This document shows positions 45,942 to 58,627 of a stretch of DNA of 64,000 bases, piece by piece. Below the pieces are notes generated by a model. That model ran no database searches. It was not told the DNA's origin and worked only from the letters and a program-made list of their open reading frames with translations. Position numbers and translations under genes: made by a program. Source of the stretch: Bisporella sp. PMI_857. Lineage: Eukaryota; Ascomycota; Leotiomycetes; Helotiales; Helotiaceae. Positions within the stretch are counted from its first letter, which is position 1, and each line of letters opens with the position of its first letter. The stretch lies in NCBI GenBank assembly GCA_021307315.1, contig JAJSPD010000097.1, positions 62,001 to 126,000 of the forward strand, in the 5' to 3' direction.

Positions 45942-47731
45942 CTTGTTACACTTTGAATAGTAGTAACTGCCTTCATAAGGGTAGAAGCCCATAGGAGGAG
46001 GGTTGTGTCAAGGAGAATAAAACCAAAAATACCGTGGTATATAGAAGCTTATAAACCTTCTCTGGAAGAGTATTCGTTCCGTGCTGGAGTTTGATACGCG
46101 GCTTCACTTCGCCATGCCATTATAAGATCTTCATTCGGTACCATGTAACTATCTATCCACAACAAGACAGGTTATATACACAAAGTATGAGCGGTTCCTG
46201 CCGCCTATTATGAACTTACACTCTTTGCTTTTGCACTGGGGCAATGCTCCGGTTTTGGCAGGCCATGGCTACCGATTTGGACATACGAGTGCGACTTAGG
46301 TTACCCATTCAACTGTATATATCCACTCTTGTTAACATTCAACAAATTTATAAACAAGTCAAGCTACATATTGCTTCCCTTCCTTATCAGTAAGAGCAAC
46401 ACGACGAACGAAACTGTACTCGCCTTCAATTATCTCAAAACCCCAAACCTACGAGTTACAGTTTAACCTTTCGTCCTGTGGAAAAAAAAACAGGTCGCAT
46501 GTACTTCAAGAGAGAAGCGCAGATGGTACCTACTTGCTCTGCTTCCTACCAAGTAACTTTGGTGCGAACGCATAGCTCCACCCAAACGCCCTATCCTGCA
46601 CCGCATAATTGTATCTGGGTTCTTCCACTAAAAGCCCCTCATGGCCACCACCCCCATCTAGTTTTCGTATGTATTAATCGTCGACTAAAGTTTGTACATC
46701 AATATTTAGGACTACTCTTCCGCTAGCCTGTTTCAGGCCGCGTATCAGGCGGGTTTGGGCAATGCATCTCCCGAATGTGTGATTTTTCTGTGGGTTTCAG
46801 ATTAGCTTAGATCCCTATTTTCCCTAATTCCAGGAAGACCACTGGACGTGATCTGGGCGATGTCGATTCGTGCCACCGGCTTTTCAGTATCCAGGTCTGG
46901 CTCACGATACACTTTGACGTCAAGGGTCAAACTTGTTCTACAATTGCTTTGCAAATGATCCAGTTGAGCCCTTGCCATGGATCAAATTATATTGGCACTA
47001 TGCTATGGAATTATTGCAGAACGATCTCAGGCGGCGCGCGTGGCGGCGCCTACGGTCAGACAAAAGTAGACATTGAAATAAGCGTAAAGCAGCTGCGAGA
47101 GATATACCTCTCCAATAATTGTATATCCTTCCAGGGATTGTATTATCGTTGATGACTAAACAACGAAGAAATCTCTACATAAATAAAGCTAAGAGTGGAG
47201 TTGCGGTTTTCGCATATCAGAATCCCCTCCTTGAGGCCTCGGATTAACATTCTTCTATTTGAATGACTAGGGAGGCTGCAATTCCTCCGCTACGGTTTCT
47301 TCCATTAGGCTCTCAAAAATGCCGGCGGAAATTTGAACCGGAACCTCGCGGCTGTGCACCAAGGCGGCATAACAAGCTGTTCACTAAGGATACCACCGAA
47401 GAGCCGAACGCTTAGTAAAACGGTCATTTGAGTTATGTTAAAACGAGAGGAAAAGATACCAAACACAAGCCATGGAGTTGCGCCGTCATAATAGGAAGTG
47501 TGGCGATTTTCCATTCCTACTTATACCCTATTGTATAAACACACGGTCACCTATGTCGGTGAATGATAGAAAGAATCATAGCGTAGGGAGCAATGCACAA
47601 ATTCCGGCTTAACTAGCGCCGATTATAGGTCACTGTCGAATTCAGGTCATTCACAACACACCAAGAGGTATAGACGAAGGCTCAGATTCAAAATTAGTCG
47701 TAACAAGAGCCTGATTACCTTCTATGAGGTT
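45942..47731. other. Gene-free stretch of about 1.8 kb
   Basis: Only short frames without motifs on either strand (for example 46478-46726 and 47305-47514). It is a convergent intergenic region between the regulator and the transporter. Confidence 0.45.
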
Positions 47732-49229
47732 TCAGGGGAGCAGCGTGAGGAAAAGCGACTTCGGCTTCTTCCTTCCGACCAAATTCGCAGCACATAAGAA
47801 TCCAGATCCGACCAGCAAAGCCACTCCCGAAAAAATCTGTGCGTACTCATATGCTCCGCCGTTCATCTGAATTAGTTGCCCAGCAATCGGTGGACCTGTC
47901 AGCACCGCGAAGCTGACAATTGTAAACACCATCCCCATCCTTGTGCCCGCCATTCTTAAATCGGTCGTCAGAGAACTTAACGTTGCAGGGAACAAACTTT
48001 GGATTGCGGCACCGACAAATCCATAGACGACAGTCCAAACATATAGGCCACCTTGAGACATGACCCCTATCCAAGCAAAAGATAGGCCAGAGCTGACAAG
48101 AGCGACTGGGATGAGCGTATTTAAGGGGCCAAACCACCGGTCCGCAAAATAGTTCGGGATGGTACGTCCAAGTACCCCTACACCATTCAAGACAATCAGG
48201 AGATTGATAGACTCCGTATACGGGAGGCCAATTATTGACCTTGCAAATGAACCCAAGTAATAATAAGCAAAATATACTCCCCAATAGTTCTGCGTCACGT
48301 TAGCATTTGCTTTTATCTCTCTACCTTTCTCGGAACATACGAAAAACATCCCCGTCGCGAATAAAACGTAAGTCATCTCTTTAAAGCTCTTCCAATCAAT
48401 CAGCGCACCGGTTGTCCTCGGTGGCATTCGGACTTTGATACCAAGATTGCAGATCAAGAATAAAGCTAATTGGACAAACCCTAAAGTCCTCATCGTCCAA
48501 GCAAATCCGATCTTGGGAAGTAATTGTTGCACCATGGCTGGAAATACCATTCCCCCGGTTGCACCGCCCGCCGCCGCAATTCCAATTGCCAAGCTCCTTT
48601 TCTTAGTGAAATACGTGCTTAACAAGCTCATGCTCGGGCAAAACAAACACCCGTTTCCTAATCCACAGCAAACTCCTTGGGCAAGGAATAGTTGCCAGTA
48701 TTGGGTAGATAAGGCGCTCATAAAAAGCCCGAGGACCGCAAGAAATGAACCTGTGAGAAACACTGGCCGGAAATAACCCGCGTCTGTGAGTCTTCCGGTG
48801 AACGTGCCGACGAAAAAGAGGAGAAAAACCTGAACGCTCCCTATCCAAGAGATTGCGCTGGGGGAACGATCGAAGGCCGTTACGTAGTATGTCTGGAAGA
48901 CGCCAAAAGAGTTTATAGAGCCCCATGTATTCATTATGACGAGATGGCTGAGGCCGGCTTGAATCATATTAGTACATGGTCTTTACACGCAGCGAATCTC
49001 ACGCCGCCAACGGCAATCTGCTTTCCCAACTTCAAGAGCATCCCCAACGCCGTGGCAGAGAAGAGGAGAGCAAATACGCACCCTGCACCCAGCCACTCCA
49101 TCCACCGTCAGGAGGCGGGCTTGCCTCCTTCGAACTACCCTTTGTTCTCATTATCCTTAGTTGGACTTCTAAGCCTCTGCCGACCCTTCCTTGCGAACCT
49201 ACCTCCGAACAGATCACCTCGTCCGGCAT
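47732..49229 (-). CDS. MFS transporter, monocarboxylate-permease type
   Basis: Two exons (49229-49082 and 48957-47732) give 457 residues. The N-terminus carries the monocarboxylate-transporter signature SPPPDGGWSGWVQ and SHLVIMNTWGSINSFGVFQ. Then come the usual helices, FVGTFTGRLTDAGYFRP, CCGLGNGCLFCPS, a central cytoplasmic loop, and 12 membrane segments overall. Fungal members (MCH-like) import or export riboflavin, carboxylates or secondary metabolites; the substrate cannot be read. The short cytosolic N-terminus starts at the only ATG in phase with exon 1. Confidence 0.9.
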
Positions 49230-52200
49230 CTGGCATCACCCGTTAGGATGTATATCAACATGTCCTTTATTCTTGAAAAGTTGTTCGTCGGGAGGTGTTC
49301 GTAAGGATTGGATCTCGAGAGGTTTTATTGAGCGATATTGGAGAAAATATTTGGCCACCAGTTCCTTTTACGATCACCAAATCGTTCGGCCGTTTTCGGG
49401 AGCCATAAACAAAGTGGGATTGAATGGTACTGCCTGCTTCCATAGCCATGTGGTCAATTAGGTATAACATGATAGAATTGAGATGGACCGGGGAAAGAGA
49501 AGCCATACTCCGAATTTTCGGCATTTCGGAAAGTGTCAATAGTGGTCAACGCAGGCGAATCTTGCTCATTCCCACACATCGTAAACTCGCTAAACGCTTG
49601 AGATAGTTTGTTCATTTAGTATTGGATTGAAAATGCTATGTGCAATTAACACCTAATCAGTAATCTAAATGAAGCTTAACCCAGGTTCCATTCTCTACTT
49701 TTATGTTCGCTTCTTAACAATGCTTGCCCCACCAGCCAGATCGCACGCATAGCGTATGCTTGCTTGTTTATGTGCCTTACGGTTCGCCAGAATGGTCCCT
49801 ACTCAGCGATGGCTTTGGCGGCGAGGGCAACGGCGAACCCCGGCGCCGGCTCTCGATAGCGTACGGTAAGGCGCTTGCACGGCTTTATATTTTCTGTTCT
49901 CATCCCTCGGTCTTTCAAAACAATTAGCGCCGGAACATCCTCTGCGGAGTTCACCGAGATGCAGCAGCCGATCTTTTACTTCCAGCTGTTAGGCGCATAT
50001 CGTCAAAGTCCCTTTTAGCAACCCTGTCAAAAGTCGTGTATGAAGCCAACTTCAAACTGACAACTCCTTTCAACGACAATCGCCGTTCTGGTATTCGCGA
50101 CAACCAGCGTGTCTTGGTACTGCTGAGTCAGGTCTCCTTTCTCACCGATCGAAGCATGACATGCAATTGCAACCAAGACCTCTTGATGCTTCTAGATCAA
50201 GTTTGCCTTCTCCCTTCTGCACTTTCCCCACAACTTGCTGAGCAGAAGGAAGAATCGACCTTACTTCAAATGATATTGTACGCGACTAATCAAATGTCAA
50301 CAAGGTCTCGAATTGGCCCTTAAAGGATGTGCCGAAGAAAGGTCTAGAGATAATAAAATGGATTTGCAAGGCTAAAAGAAGCAGGAAATAAAAGCGTAGC
50401 AAGTTATTACGAGGATGGTGAAGACGCTTTGAAACATGTTGATGGGGAAGTAAAATGGCATATTTTCCACTGTATAATAACTGTCATTAAGGAGCAACAA
50501 ACATATAGTTCACCTGATATATCAAACGATCTAACACCCACAAGAATGGAATCGCAATAGCGGATTCATGGGCCGTCGTTACCATTCATAATTCTTACGG
50601 ATCGCTTGTCTCAATTCACCGACATTAGTCGAACCCCAAAAGCCACAGCCCATTCATGACGGCGTGGGATTGCTATATAAATAGCTGCAGGCCGCGAGCA
50701 CCCTCCAGGCATCACCGATACCCAATTTCCAACCTACCTCCTTGTTACGCACTTGCACCTACAATCCGACAAAATAGCCCGAGCAGGACGTGTATAAAAC
50801 CTCGAACATCCCACTCGTGCCTCTCGATATACTAAAAACAGCTTTGGTCGGCGTTCGCAAATCATATGTGGTTTGCACGCCAACTCCTCATCTCCCGACA
50901 TAACCCTCTGTCTCATATTTTGTGCTTCAGATTCTGGAAAAGGTCCGCTTGTTCCTGACAAAACATCAAAACCGAGACGCTGGTCGCAGTTCCTGTATCA
51001 TGATTTGCCGGATCACTCTTCCTCGATTAGTGCCCACCACGAACCGTTCCTTATATGATCCAAGTGCCGAATCTTCAGCCTGAGATCTGTCAGGAGTATA
51101 GGAAGAGCGGATGAAAGGTATCATGGGTGTTGGTGGTATTACTATCGAGCCTGGATTTACCATAGCATTTGGAATTGCGCCACGCGATGGATTTGCAGAT
51201 AGATCTTGGACAAACCCCGAGTCGACGAAAGAGTGGGAAGGGATCCACGCCTTGGATTCTTTGGCGAACCCCGGGTCGCTGGCAGCGCTTAGGGAGGATA
51301 CATTGGTCTCCTTGGCAAGCCGCATGTTTTTGGTCGAATGAAAGTTGCCTCTGGGGAACTGGCTTGAGAAATCGAGGACTGTGCTTTGGAGAAAACGGCC
51401 TTCTCAATCAAGCATTAGAGAGGCTTTGAGTCGCTATTGATGTTAGACACTGTAGTGAGAATTTGTGGCTTGCAAAGATCGTATAGCTAACCTGAAGACG
51501 AAGAGACCAAAAGGGAACTGCTACAGAGGCGAAGGCGGGGCAATAATCTCAGTGAGGGCACCAGTAGATACCGGGACCCTTCCTGTAGCCGCGCCCTGCC
51601 ATATTATGTGAGCCAGAAATCTGTTTGCTATCGATAGGTAGACTTTCGTGAATCGTAAGACGATAGATGTCTTAGACAGCCGGTGATGACATTTACATTG
51701 ACAAGACCCTAAATTATATAGGAGCCAGTGCCAATGCTAAAACGGTACCTTGCCTGGGTATGAGAGCAGGGTTATATACTAGTTCAGAGCACCTTCTGCC
51801 GTTTATTTGTTGCGAAACGTAAGTTTTTGCAGCGGTCCAAACTGGAAGCAAGCCAGAGGCTACTTGTGAAACAACAAATACCGGTATGCTGAGTTCACTT
51901 TCACTCAATATTTATTAGCGTGTCTTACATACAAGATAAATTATTCAGCGATTGTTGCAGGTCAGACAATCGGGGTTCAACGAAGAACATCATAATGCGT
52001 GTATATGCTTGGCGATATCGCTTAACTCAGGGGCAGCCTCTGCACTCCAGAATATATAGGGAAGTGCACAACGTATAGTGCATAACGTATTTATTTATTG
52101 AGAGTAAAGTATGCGAAGTAGATGTTATATTGAGTTACATGTATTTAAGAAAATGAGGAGGTCCCTGTGACGATTGACGAAGTATTTGACAAGATTCAAT

Positions 52201-52701
52201 TTGTTTTTTTGTCACGAATTCAAGCGATTTATCCCTCCGAAGGACAAGAGCTTATGGCTTTAACTCTTTTCTTAGAAAAGGCTTTATCACGCATTGCCTC
52301 TCACATTTAAAGAAAATTATTGTACAATGTGTTGTTTTATGAGATCGGGTCGTTGACCGTCCACTGCCAAGTCGGCTCTTTCAAGCCGATCCATTCAGCA
52401 CTCGAGTTCCGAGCTGGTACGATGAATGACATCTCGGGTCACATCTTATTATCCAAACGCACCATCAATAAGTCTCCTACCTCATTCCCTCCTTAGAAAA
52501 CTACAGCCGTTCATAGGTTCCCATAATCAATATAAAATAAGCACGGAGAAGAACTCACGATCACGCAATCCCATCTCAAAATTTGCTCAGCACCCCATTC
52601 TTCCACTCTTGCCACTCTTGTCATGCCAGCTATATCACAACAACTTCATCTTGTGTTTTCGTCATATAAAACGCATACACTTGTGTCTGGAAAAATTACT
52701 C
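49230..52701. other. Gene-free stretch of about 3.5 kb
   Basis: The longest gap without a recognised gene outside the AT-rich element. Overlapping frames on both strands near 50734-51429 show some Pro/Gly-containing sequence but no family. Base composition is ordinary, so this is not a RIP island. An unrecognised or non-coding gene is possible. Confidence 0.4.
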
Positions 52702-54132
52702 ATGTCGCCCACCGTAACTGAAATCACTCAAGTCACGCCGACGGCGCGGCCGCCTCCCGGCCAGCCGGACATACAATATGCCCCGGACCACGAGAAGTGG
52801 CAAGCCCGGGCCGCCCGTCGGAAGGCAACTGAGGACTTACCGGCGACGTTACCGGATGGGTTTCCCGAGCAGTTGAGCGGTCCGATGGTTTGGGATGGGA
52901 AAACTGTTGCTCAGGAGTATGAATGGGTCTATGCCTTGAATGAGGCGCAATTAGCCGAGATTGAAGAGGCTTTGAAACATTTCAAGTGTAAAACTGATCC
53001 TTCAACTGTCCTGAGGGATGTTTCTAATAGATCCAATAGCACTGGGTATCTCTCATACACATATTACGCCACAGGCTTTCCCGCTTCCCACCCTCCACCC
53101 TGAGCTCCGTCGTCTCAGCGACGAGCTACACAACGGGCATGGCTTCTTCGTCATTCGAGGTCTTGATCCTGACGCACATACCCGCGAAGAGAACGTTATC
53201 ATCTACGTTGGGCTTTCCGTGCATATCGCTCCCCAGCTCGGACGCCAAGATCACAAATTCGATGGCCGGCCCGCTGATGTGCTGCTGGCTCATATTAAGA
53301 ACCTCAGCTCGTCGAAAGATAATGCTTCCATAGGCAGCCCCGCTTACACGACCGACAAGCAAGTCTTCCACACCGATTCTGGGGACATCGTGAGTTTGTT
53401 TGCGCTGGAGACGAGTGCGCAAGGTGGCGCGAGTAAGATTGCTAGTACGTGGAGGGTATATAACGAGATCGCGCGCACTCGTCCTGATTTGATCCATACC
53501 TTAACACAGCCTTGGCCTTATGAGGTGTATGTACTTCTTCTCTTCACTTAAATGCGGTCTGAGATAACACATTCCAGCTTTGAAAAAGCAGAGAAACAGT
53601 ACACTCTTCGCCCGCTGATGTATCACTTCCCAGCAACTTCATCTGCCCCAGAGCGTATCTCTCTGCAATATGGTCGCCGCTACTTTGTTGGGTTCGGCGC
53701 GCTCCCACGCTCATCTGATATCCCACTTATCACCGAAGCACAGGCTGAGGCCCTCGATACCCTGCACTTCCTGGGTGAGAAATTTGGAATCGCAACGGAT
53801 TTCCAGAAGGGCGATATTCAGTACGTGAATAATCTAAGCTTATTCCACGCTCGTGATGGCTTCAAGGACACCGAAGAGAAGACATAAGTTCTGGACCTTT
53901 CGCCCTGCCCACATACTATGTCTTGAATAAAAATAAAAATTATCGATACTGATGAGAGTAATGCAACAGGAGACATCTTATGAGACTATGGCTCCGAGAT
54001 CCTGAGAACGCATGGCGGACGCCTGATGTGTTGAAGCAAAGATGGGCACAGATTTATGAGGGTATCACGCCGGAGGCTTCGGTATTGCCTCTGGAACCGT
54101 TTATCAGAAGCGCAGGAAACAAAGCTCGGTAA
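52702..54132 (+). CDS. TauD/TfdA-family Fe(II)/2-oxoglutarate dioxygenase, donor site of last intron damaged
   Basis: Four exons (52702-52987, 53040-53526, 53578-53883, 53970-54132) would give 413 residues. Family features: FPLPTLHPELRRLSDELHNG, GHGFFVIRGLDPD, the iron-binding FHTDSGD (H206, D208), and a C-terminal RHLMRLWLRDPENAW providing the third ligand H362 and the 2-oxoglutarate-binding arginines. Fungal members release sulfite from sulfonates or hydroxylate other small molecules. The last intron must run 53884-53969 to link TEEKT to RHLMRLW, but its donor reads ATAAGT rather than GTAAGT. Without splicing, a TAA follows immediately and the last iron ligand is lost. Either a rare AT-AG intron is used or the gene is newly inactivated. 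Confidence 0.78.
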
Positions 54133-55081
54133 CCCATTGAGTTTAAAGTTTGGAAGGAATTGAATATGATGGTAACACGAAAAAAGACGTATTTGTGTAC
54201 AAGATGAAATATGCACCACTAGGCAAGAAATGCAAAATTATTCAGTTCCTTTGGTGGGAATGGGATCTAGGTGGAGTGTTGTGTTTGTAATAATCCGAGC
54301 CGCCGCGAGGATTTATTGACTGTCTAGGACTTTTTGGCATTTAATAAATTCAACCAAGGAAGAGGGAAGGTTATCATTGTAGATTCAGAAGCAGCCCGAA
54401 AGGAATATCCCCATAAGGAAAGATCTGTAGGCCTACCGTTTTCAGGGATCGCGAACTGACCTATTTTTTCATGGACAACGGCATACCTTTCGGGGTCTCA
54501 AGACAGACAGCAACCATTCCCGAGATCAAAACATAAGTAGAGGATGCCTTTCCAGCCGCTAAAAGCCCCTTGATCAGAGGGCACGAGTGTTACAAACGTT
54601 TGGACAAGCTTATCCTTTATGAATTGATTTTAACGTTGCAGGAAAGTGGAAATTGCACAATGTTGCCAATATGGTTAAAAGACATGAAAATAAAAAAGGC
54701 TGATAGCAACTCCTTTAAACACTCTTTGTGGTCCCGAAACAGGAATCACCCTCATGATCCACAATGGGGAACAGAACAGGATACCGGCCAGTTTTATATA
54801 AAGCATGGTCATGGTGGAGATTGAAGCCCACTCAAATTGTCCATCAGATTCACTGGGTTCAAATACGATATTCCAATACACCACTGAACTTACGTGCACC
54901 TTGATAGCCACTATAGCAGGAAGGAGACAGCAAGAAAAGCAGGAACGCGACCGGCCCAGAAATCCCAGGCACGATATCTTGGCAGTAAAACATCCCCTCC
55001 ATCCCCGCCTCTACCAGTGAATGAAAATCGCCCTATCCCTCCAACCACTTTGATCAAGAGATTGCACGAGAAAAAACAAAA
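54133..55081. other. Gene-free stretch
   Basis: No recognisable coding signal. The right end presumably contains the promoter of the tubulin cofactor gene. Confidence 0.45.
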
Positions 55082-55559
55082 ATGGCACCGCCTACCCCCT
55101 CGCAATCGCGACGAATGCCCTTCACCGGCTCGTCAAAGAAGAAGCATCCTACCATAAAGAGCTCACGCAGCAGGAGGCGCGTCTCGCGAAGGCGCTCGAA
55201 AGTTCCGACGCAGACGAGAACAAGGAGTTTACCTTGAAGCAGGAGGTTCGTGTTCCTCAATATTAATGTCTCTACTTTTTATGCCTTTCTGCCACGTCTG
55301 CGAAAGCTACGATGCGGTGTGCGCGGATCTGCTTGCGCAAAGAGGGTTACGCGGGTTAAAGGAGGCATGGCTAACTGTGGTGCAGAGAGCCGCGATCGAG
55401 GAAACGAAAGCCGTGTTCCCGCCTTTGCGGGAGAGGATCGAGGCCGCGACGCAGAAGCTTGAGGATAAGGTTGCGGATGGGGATGGTGCGCCTGAGGAGG
55501 TTGAAAAGGCCAAGGAGATTATTGCCCTTGCGAAGGAATCGGCCAAGGGTGAGCGATGA
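55082..55559 (+). CDS. TBCA: Tubulin-binding cofactor A, with an apparent 1-nt deletion near the start
   Basis: Exons 55082-55245 and 55386-55559 encode the small helical tubulin chaperone that captures beta-tubulin. Motifs: ALHRLVKEEASYHKELTQQE, ARLAKALESSDADENKEFTL, EETKAVFPPLRERIEAA and APEEVEKAKEII. The expected length is about 112 residues, normal for the family. The ATG at 55082 (MAPPTP) is out of frame with the rest by one base; the shift falls in the five-C run at 55095-55099, where six C would restore the family start. All other sites, including the splice sites and stop, are sound. A homopolymer sequencing error is the simplest explanation, a true frameshift the alternative. It is convergent with the THO subunit gene downstream. 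Confidence 0.82.
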
Positions 55560-55836
55560 ACCGTTTTAGTGGATATATAGGTTATGGGCATGGTACGTGT
55601 TATGCATGAATGGAGTTTTGGCGTGGAGCTACAAGGAGGTTACCATCAGTATTTTCGTGAAAGCGTGGAAGTGAATATGGAGGTATGGGGATAAGGAATG
55701 ATACCCAAAATATAGACTGGTTGTCACAAGCAATGATGCAAAGACCCAATATGAAGAAAGGGTATCTGTGCTTTTTCTATAGTATATTATCTTATACATA
55801 TGGCCATGGCTCATTGCTATCTGTGTGTAGATGCCA

Positions 55837-56916
55837 TCATGTGGTGTCCATCTTGTCTTCAGTTTCATCCTCAGGGACCTCTCCCTCGCTATCAGATTGG
55901 TCATCATCCACAGGTCCGTCAACAGTAACCAAAGGCGTTTCCGATACCTCAGCAGATTCAGCCATTGGAGTATCCACTACGCTATCAACTTTCATGTTCT
56001 CATCAGGAGCCGGCACATCCTCCTCCATGCGGCGCTCAGTAGGAGTAGGTGATGGCGCTCTGCTGTTCGACCTACTCCCAGCCCTTGAGAGCACACTTGT
56101 AACAGCAGATCGAGGCTTCAACCCAGCATTTGAATTATCCCCAGTATGTTCATCAGGTCGCGGTGTCCCATTCCCGCCAGTGTAATTCGGAGTGCGCCCG
56201 CCATGCTGAGAATCCTCCCCAACCTCTCCATCCTCCTCTCCACCGTCCATCCCTTCCCTTCTTTCCACTTCTTCTTTCTCATCTCTGATCAGCCGCCGCA
56301 ATTGCATACCCTCCTCTACTATTCTTCCAAACTGCTCCCTCCTCTCCTTCCACGTCTCTCCATATGTAAGACTCTCCCTCTCAAGCTCCCTGCACTCCTC
56401 CTCCAGCTTCAGCAGATTGATCCGCTGCTCATCCCTCGGCTTCAACGCCTTATTATTCGTGATTTTCTCCGCCAGCTTGTCAAACTTCTTCCTCTGCTCC
56501 AGCGTCGCCTTTGCCGCCTCGAGCTGTATCCTCAATTGCGCGGTGCTATCCCTGACCGCCTGCGCCGTTTCTAGAATTCTCTCCTTGTCGGCCCTGTACC
56601 GTTCGCGTTCCTGCTCGTTGCTATTTTGTAGAAATTGGATGCGCGCGATGCTGGAGTCGAAGGCTGCAAAATCGAGCAGGACATCCTCACGGAATTGACG
56701 CCGCTCGTCTGCGATCTTCTGTATTTCAATTTCTTGAGAGCTTTCTTGGGCGGGATCGGGAGGAGGAGTTGGGAGTTTGCTAGGTGCTGAGAGAAGAGAG
56801 CCAGGTGTAAGGAGGCGTTTCGTGATTCTTTTAAAAGGTTTTTCTTCGACGTTGAGGAGGCGCAGCTTGTGGAGCTCGTCTTCTTCGCGCTGCTCGAGGA
56901 TCTGGAAGGAGGCCAT
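55837..56916 (-). CDS. THO complex subunit 7-like protein
   Basis: Single exon of 359 residues starting at the ATG of MASFQILEQ (an in-frame ATG 63 bases upstream is less likely because the family begins here). A long coiled coil (about residues 70-235) contains FREDVLLDFAAFDSSIARI, KKFDKLAEKITNNKALKPRD and LEEECRELERESLTYGETW, characteristic of THOC7/Tho7. The C-terminal third is low-complexity, Ser/Pro- and acid-rich, and ends DETEDKMDTT. THO couples transcription elongation with mRNA packaging and export in the nucleus. It is tail-to-tail with tubulin cofactor A, 277 bases apart. Confidence 0.88.
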   Translation of the reverse strand: MASFQILEQREEDELHKLRLLNVEEKPFKRITKRLLTPGSLLSAPSKLPTPPPDPAQESSQEIEIQKIADERRQFREDVLLDFAAFDSSIARIQFLQNSNEQERERYRADKERILETAQAVRDSTAQLRIQLEAAKATLEQRKKFDKLAEKITNNKALKPRDEQRINLLKLEEECRELERESLTYGETWKERREQFGRIVEEGMQLRRLIRDEKEEVERREGMDGGEEDGEVGEDSQHGGRTPNYTGGNGTPRPDEHTGDNSNAGLKPRSAVTSVLSRAGSRSNSRAPSPTPTERRMEEDVPAPDENMKVDSVVDTPMAESAEVSETPLVTVDGPVDDDQSDSEGEVPEDETEDKMDTT

Positions 56917-58627
56917 CTTGTGGTTTGTTGTCCAAATTGTGAAGTGAAGAGGTATAAACTTGTTGAACGCGTTCTTCAAGCACTTCCCAAGGCGAGTTGA
57001 GGTTCATATTAATCACGTGGTATCCACTATCATCAGCCCAGCCTATTTTGATCAAACGCTTTGAATGCCATCATGCTTAGAACATATCAATCCTTCCATT
57101 CGCATGCAATATTTCCAAAGAGCGAGTTCCGTTCTGTCATACTGATCAGAACCGCTTAAAGGCCACACAATATCGTGTTCAGTCCTCAATTAACTGTTGT
57201 GATTGCGCGCTCTGCTTGCTTCTCTACTTCCAAAACTTAGTCAGGCAGGCAGCCTTTGCAAATTCCATTAAAAAGAAGAATCTTTATACGTCTTCCTTTT
57301 AAACCAGAGAAAATTTCATAAGCATCAGTTGTTTCCTATTAGTCATGTGTAGCAATATTCAAAACAAGCCACTGAATCTAATTCGCCAAGGGCGGACTGT
57401 GTTGGTGGAGAAGTCATCTTTCTGGTGCCTGCATTTCTATAATGTGGGCGAAGTCTAGCGTCCTTGAAGTCTGGATATGGCCAGTAAAGATGGTTTGGAC
57501 TTTGTCATGAAAAAGCTACGTTTTTTTCATCTTTTCTTCCCGATTTTGGTAGAAATATATACCATGAATCTACGCCAGTAAGCTGGAATAGAGGTAACAC
57601 TTGCAGAAGGTCGGCTTGATGACCTATTCCATCTCGCTCGGATCGCGCCCCGGAGCCTATCCCCCTGAGCCATTATAGAGATTTGGATCCACGAATTGGC
57701 CAAGCGAAGGGAATTTGCTCGCTCTTTTATACAAGACTCTAGGGCAATCTCCAACAGGAACACCAAGGTCGCCAAAACTGTTGTTCATGTCACCAAAGGG
57801 AGATCTTCGGCATCGAGTGCTTGAGTCTTGGGGATGGAAAGGGAAGGAGTGCAGATTCCAATCAAACGGCATTTGCTTTACCCTAAGCAGCTCTCAGATA
57901 TCTCAACATGGAGTTCTCAAATTTTACAGGCACTGAAATCACCACTTTAGACGTGCTCACAATAGGGCAAACCACCATGGTAAGTCTTCCCAATTCAAGA
58001 AAATCCGCTTAGGGTGGTCAATAGACCCATATGCTCGGTGTGTTTAGCCAATTCAACTTTCGTAGAACTACGAATTAATAGAGAAGGGGTATTGGCATAT
58101 AATTTCCAACATTGCCTCCATATCATAGATAAAGCTACTTTGTATACGCATCTCACGGCATTCCTCGCTTCTCGCAATCTGTATTTCAGGATGGGATTCC
58201 GGGATATGGAATATAGGAATGTCGATCTTAATGCGTGGACGAGTCCAGGTTGCAAGCATGCAGGATCTGACGAAGTTATGCTATGATACGTAAACCTCAA
58301 GTACCCGGTCAAACTGAAATCACATATTCCATATGAGACCTCGAAACGACTTTGGTTTGATAGTGGTGTTGCAAAATGTACCAACTTCTTCATGTAGATC
58401 CAAAGTTATAATCTTGATATCCTTGATTCTTTGCCGCCTTGATAGACCTTTTCCTCAAATATAGTATGTTGCAGCTCTCCTTCAAGCATCGGGGCCGTAA
58501 TTTAACACCTTCAAGCTCTAATGGAATCTTCTGGTCCCATCAATAAATAGCTCTGTCATTCAGTGCTTATCAATCGTTTCTGAAAGTGCTTCATTCAGCC
58601 CTGTTGCTCCAGAACGTCATTGCTCAC
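56917..58627. other. Gene-free stretch of about 1.7 kb
   Basis: Short frames on both strands (for example 57527-57936, 58014-58393) show no motifs. The left edge is the THOC7 promoter. Confidence 0.45.

Noticed and set aside
50734..51429. Overlapping frames on both strands in the 3.5-kb gap
   Set aside because: No family resemblance, no splice structure, and mutual overlap.
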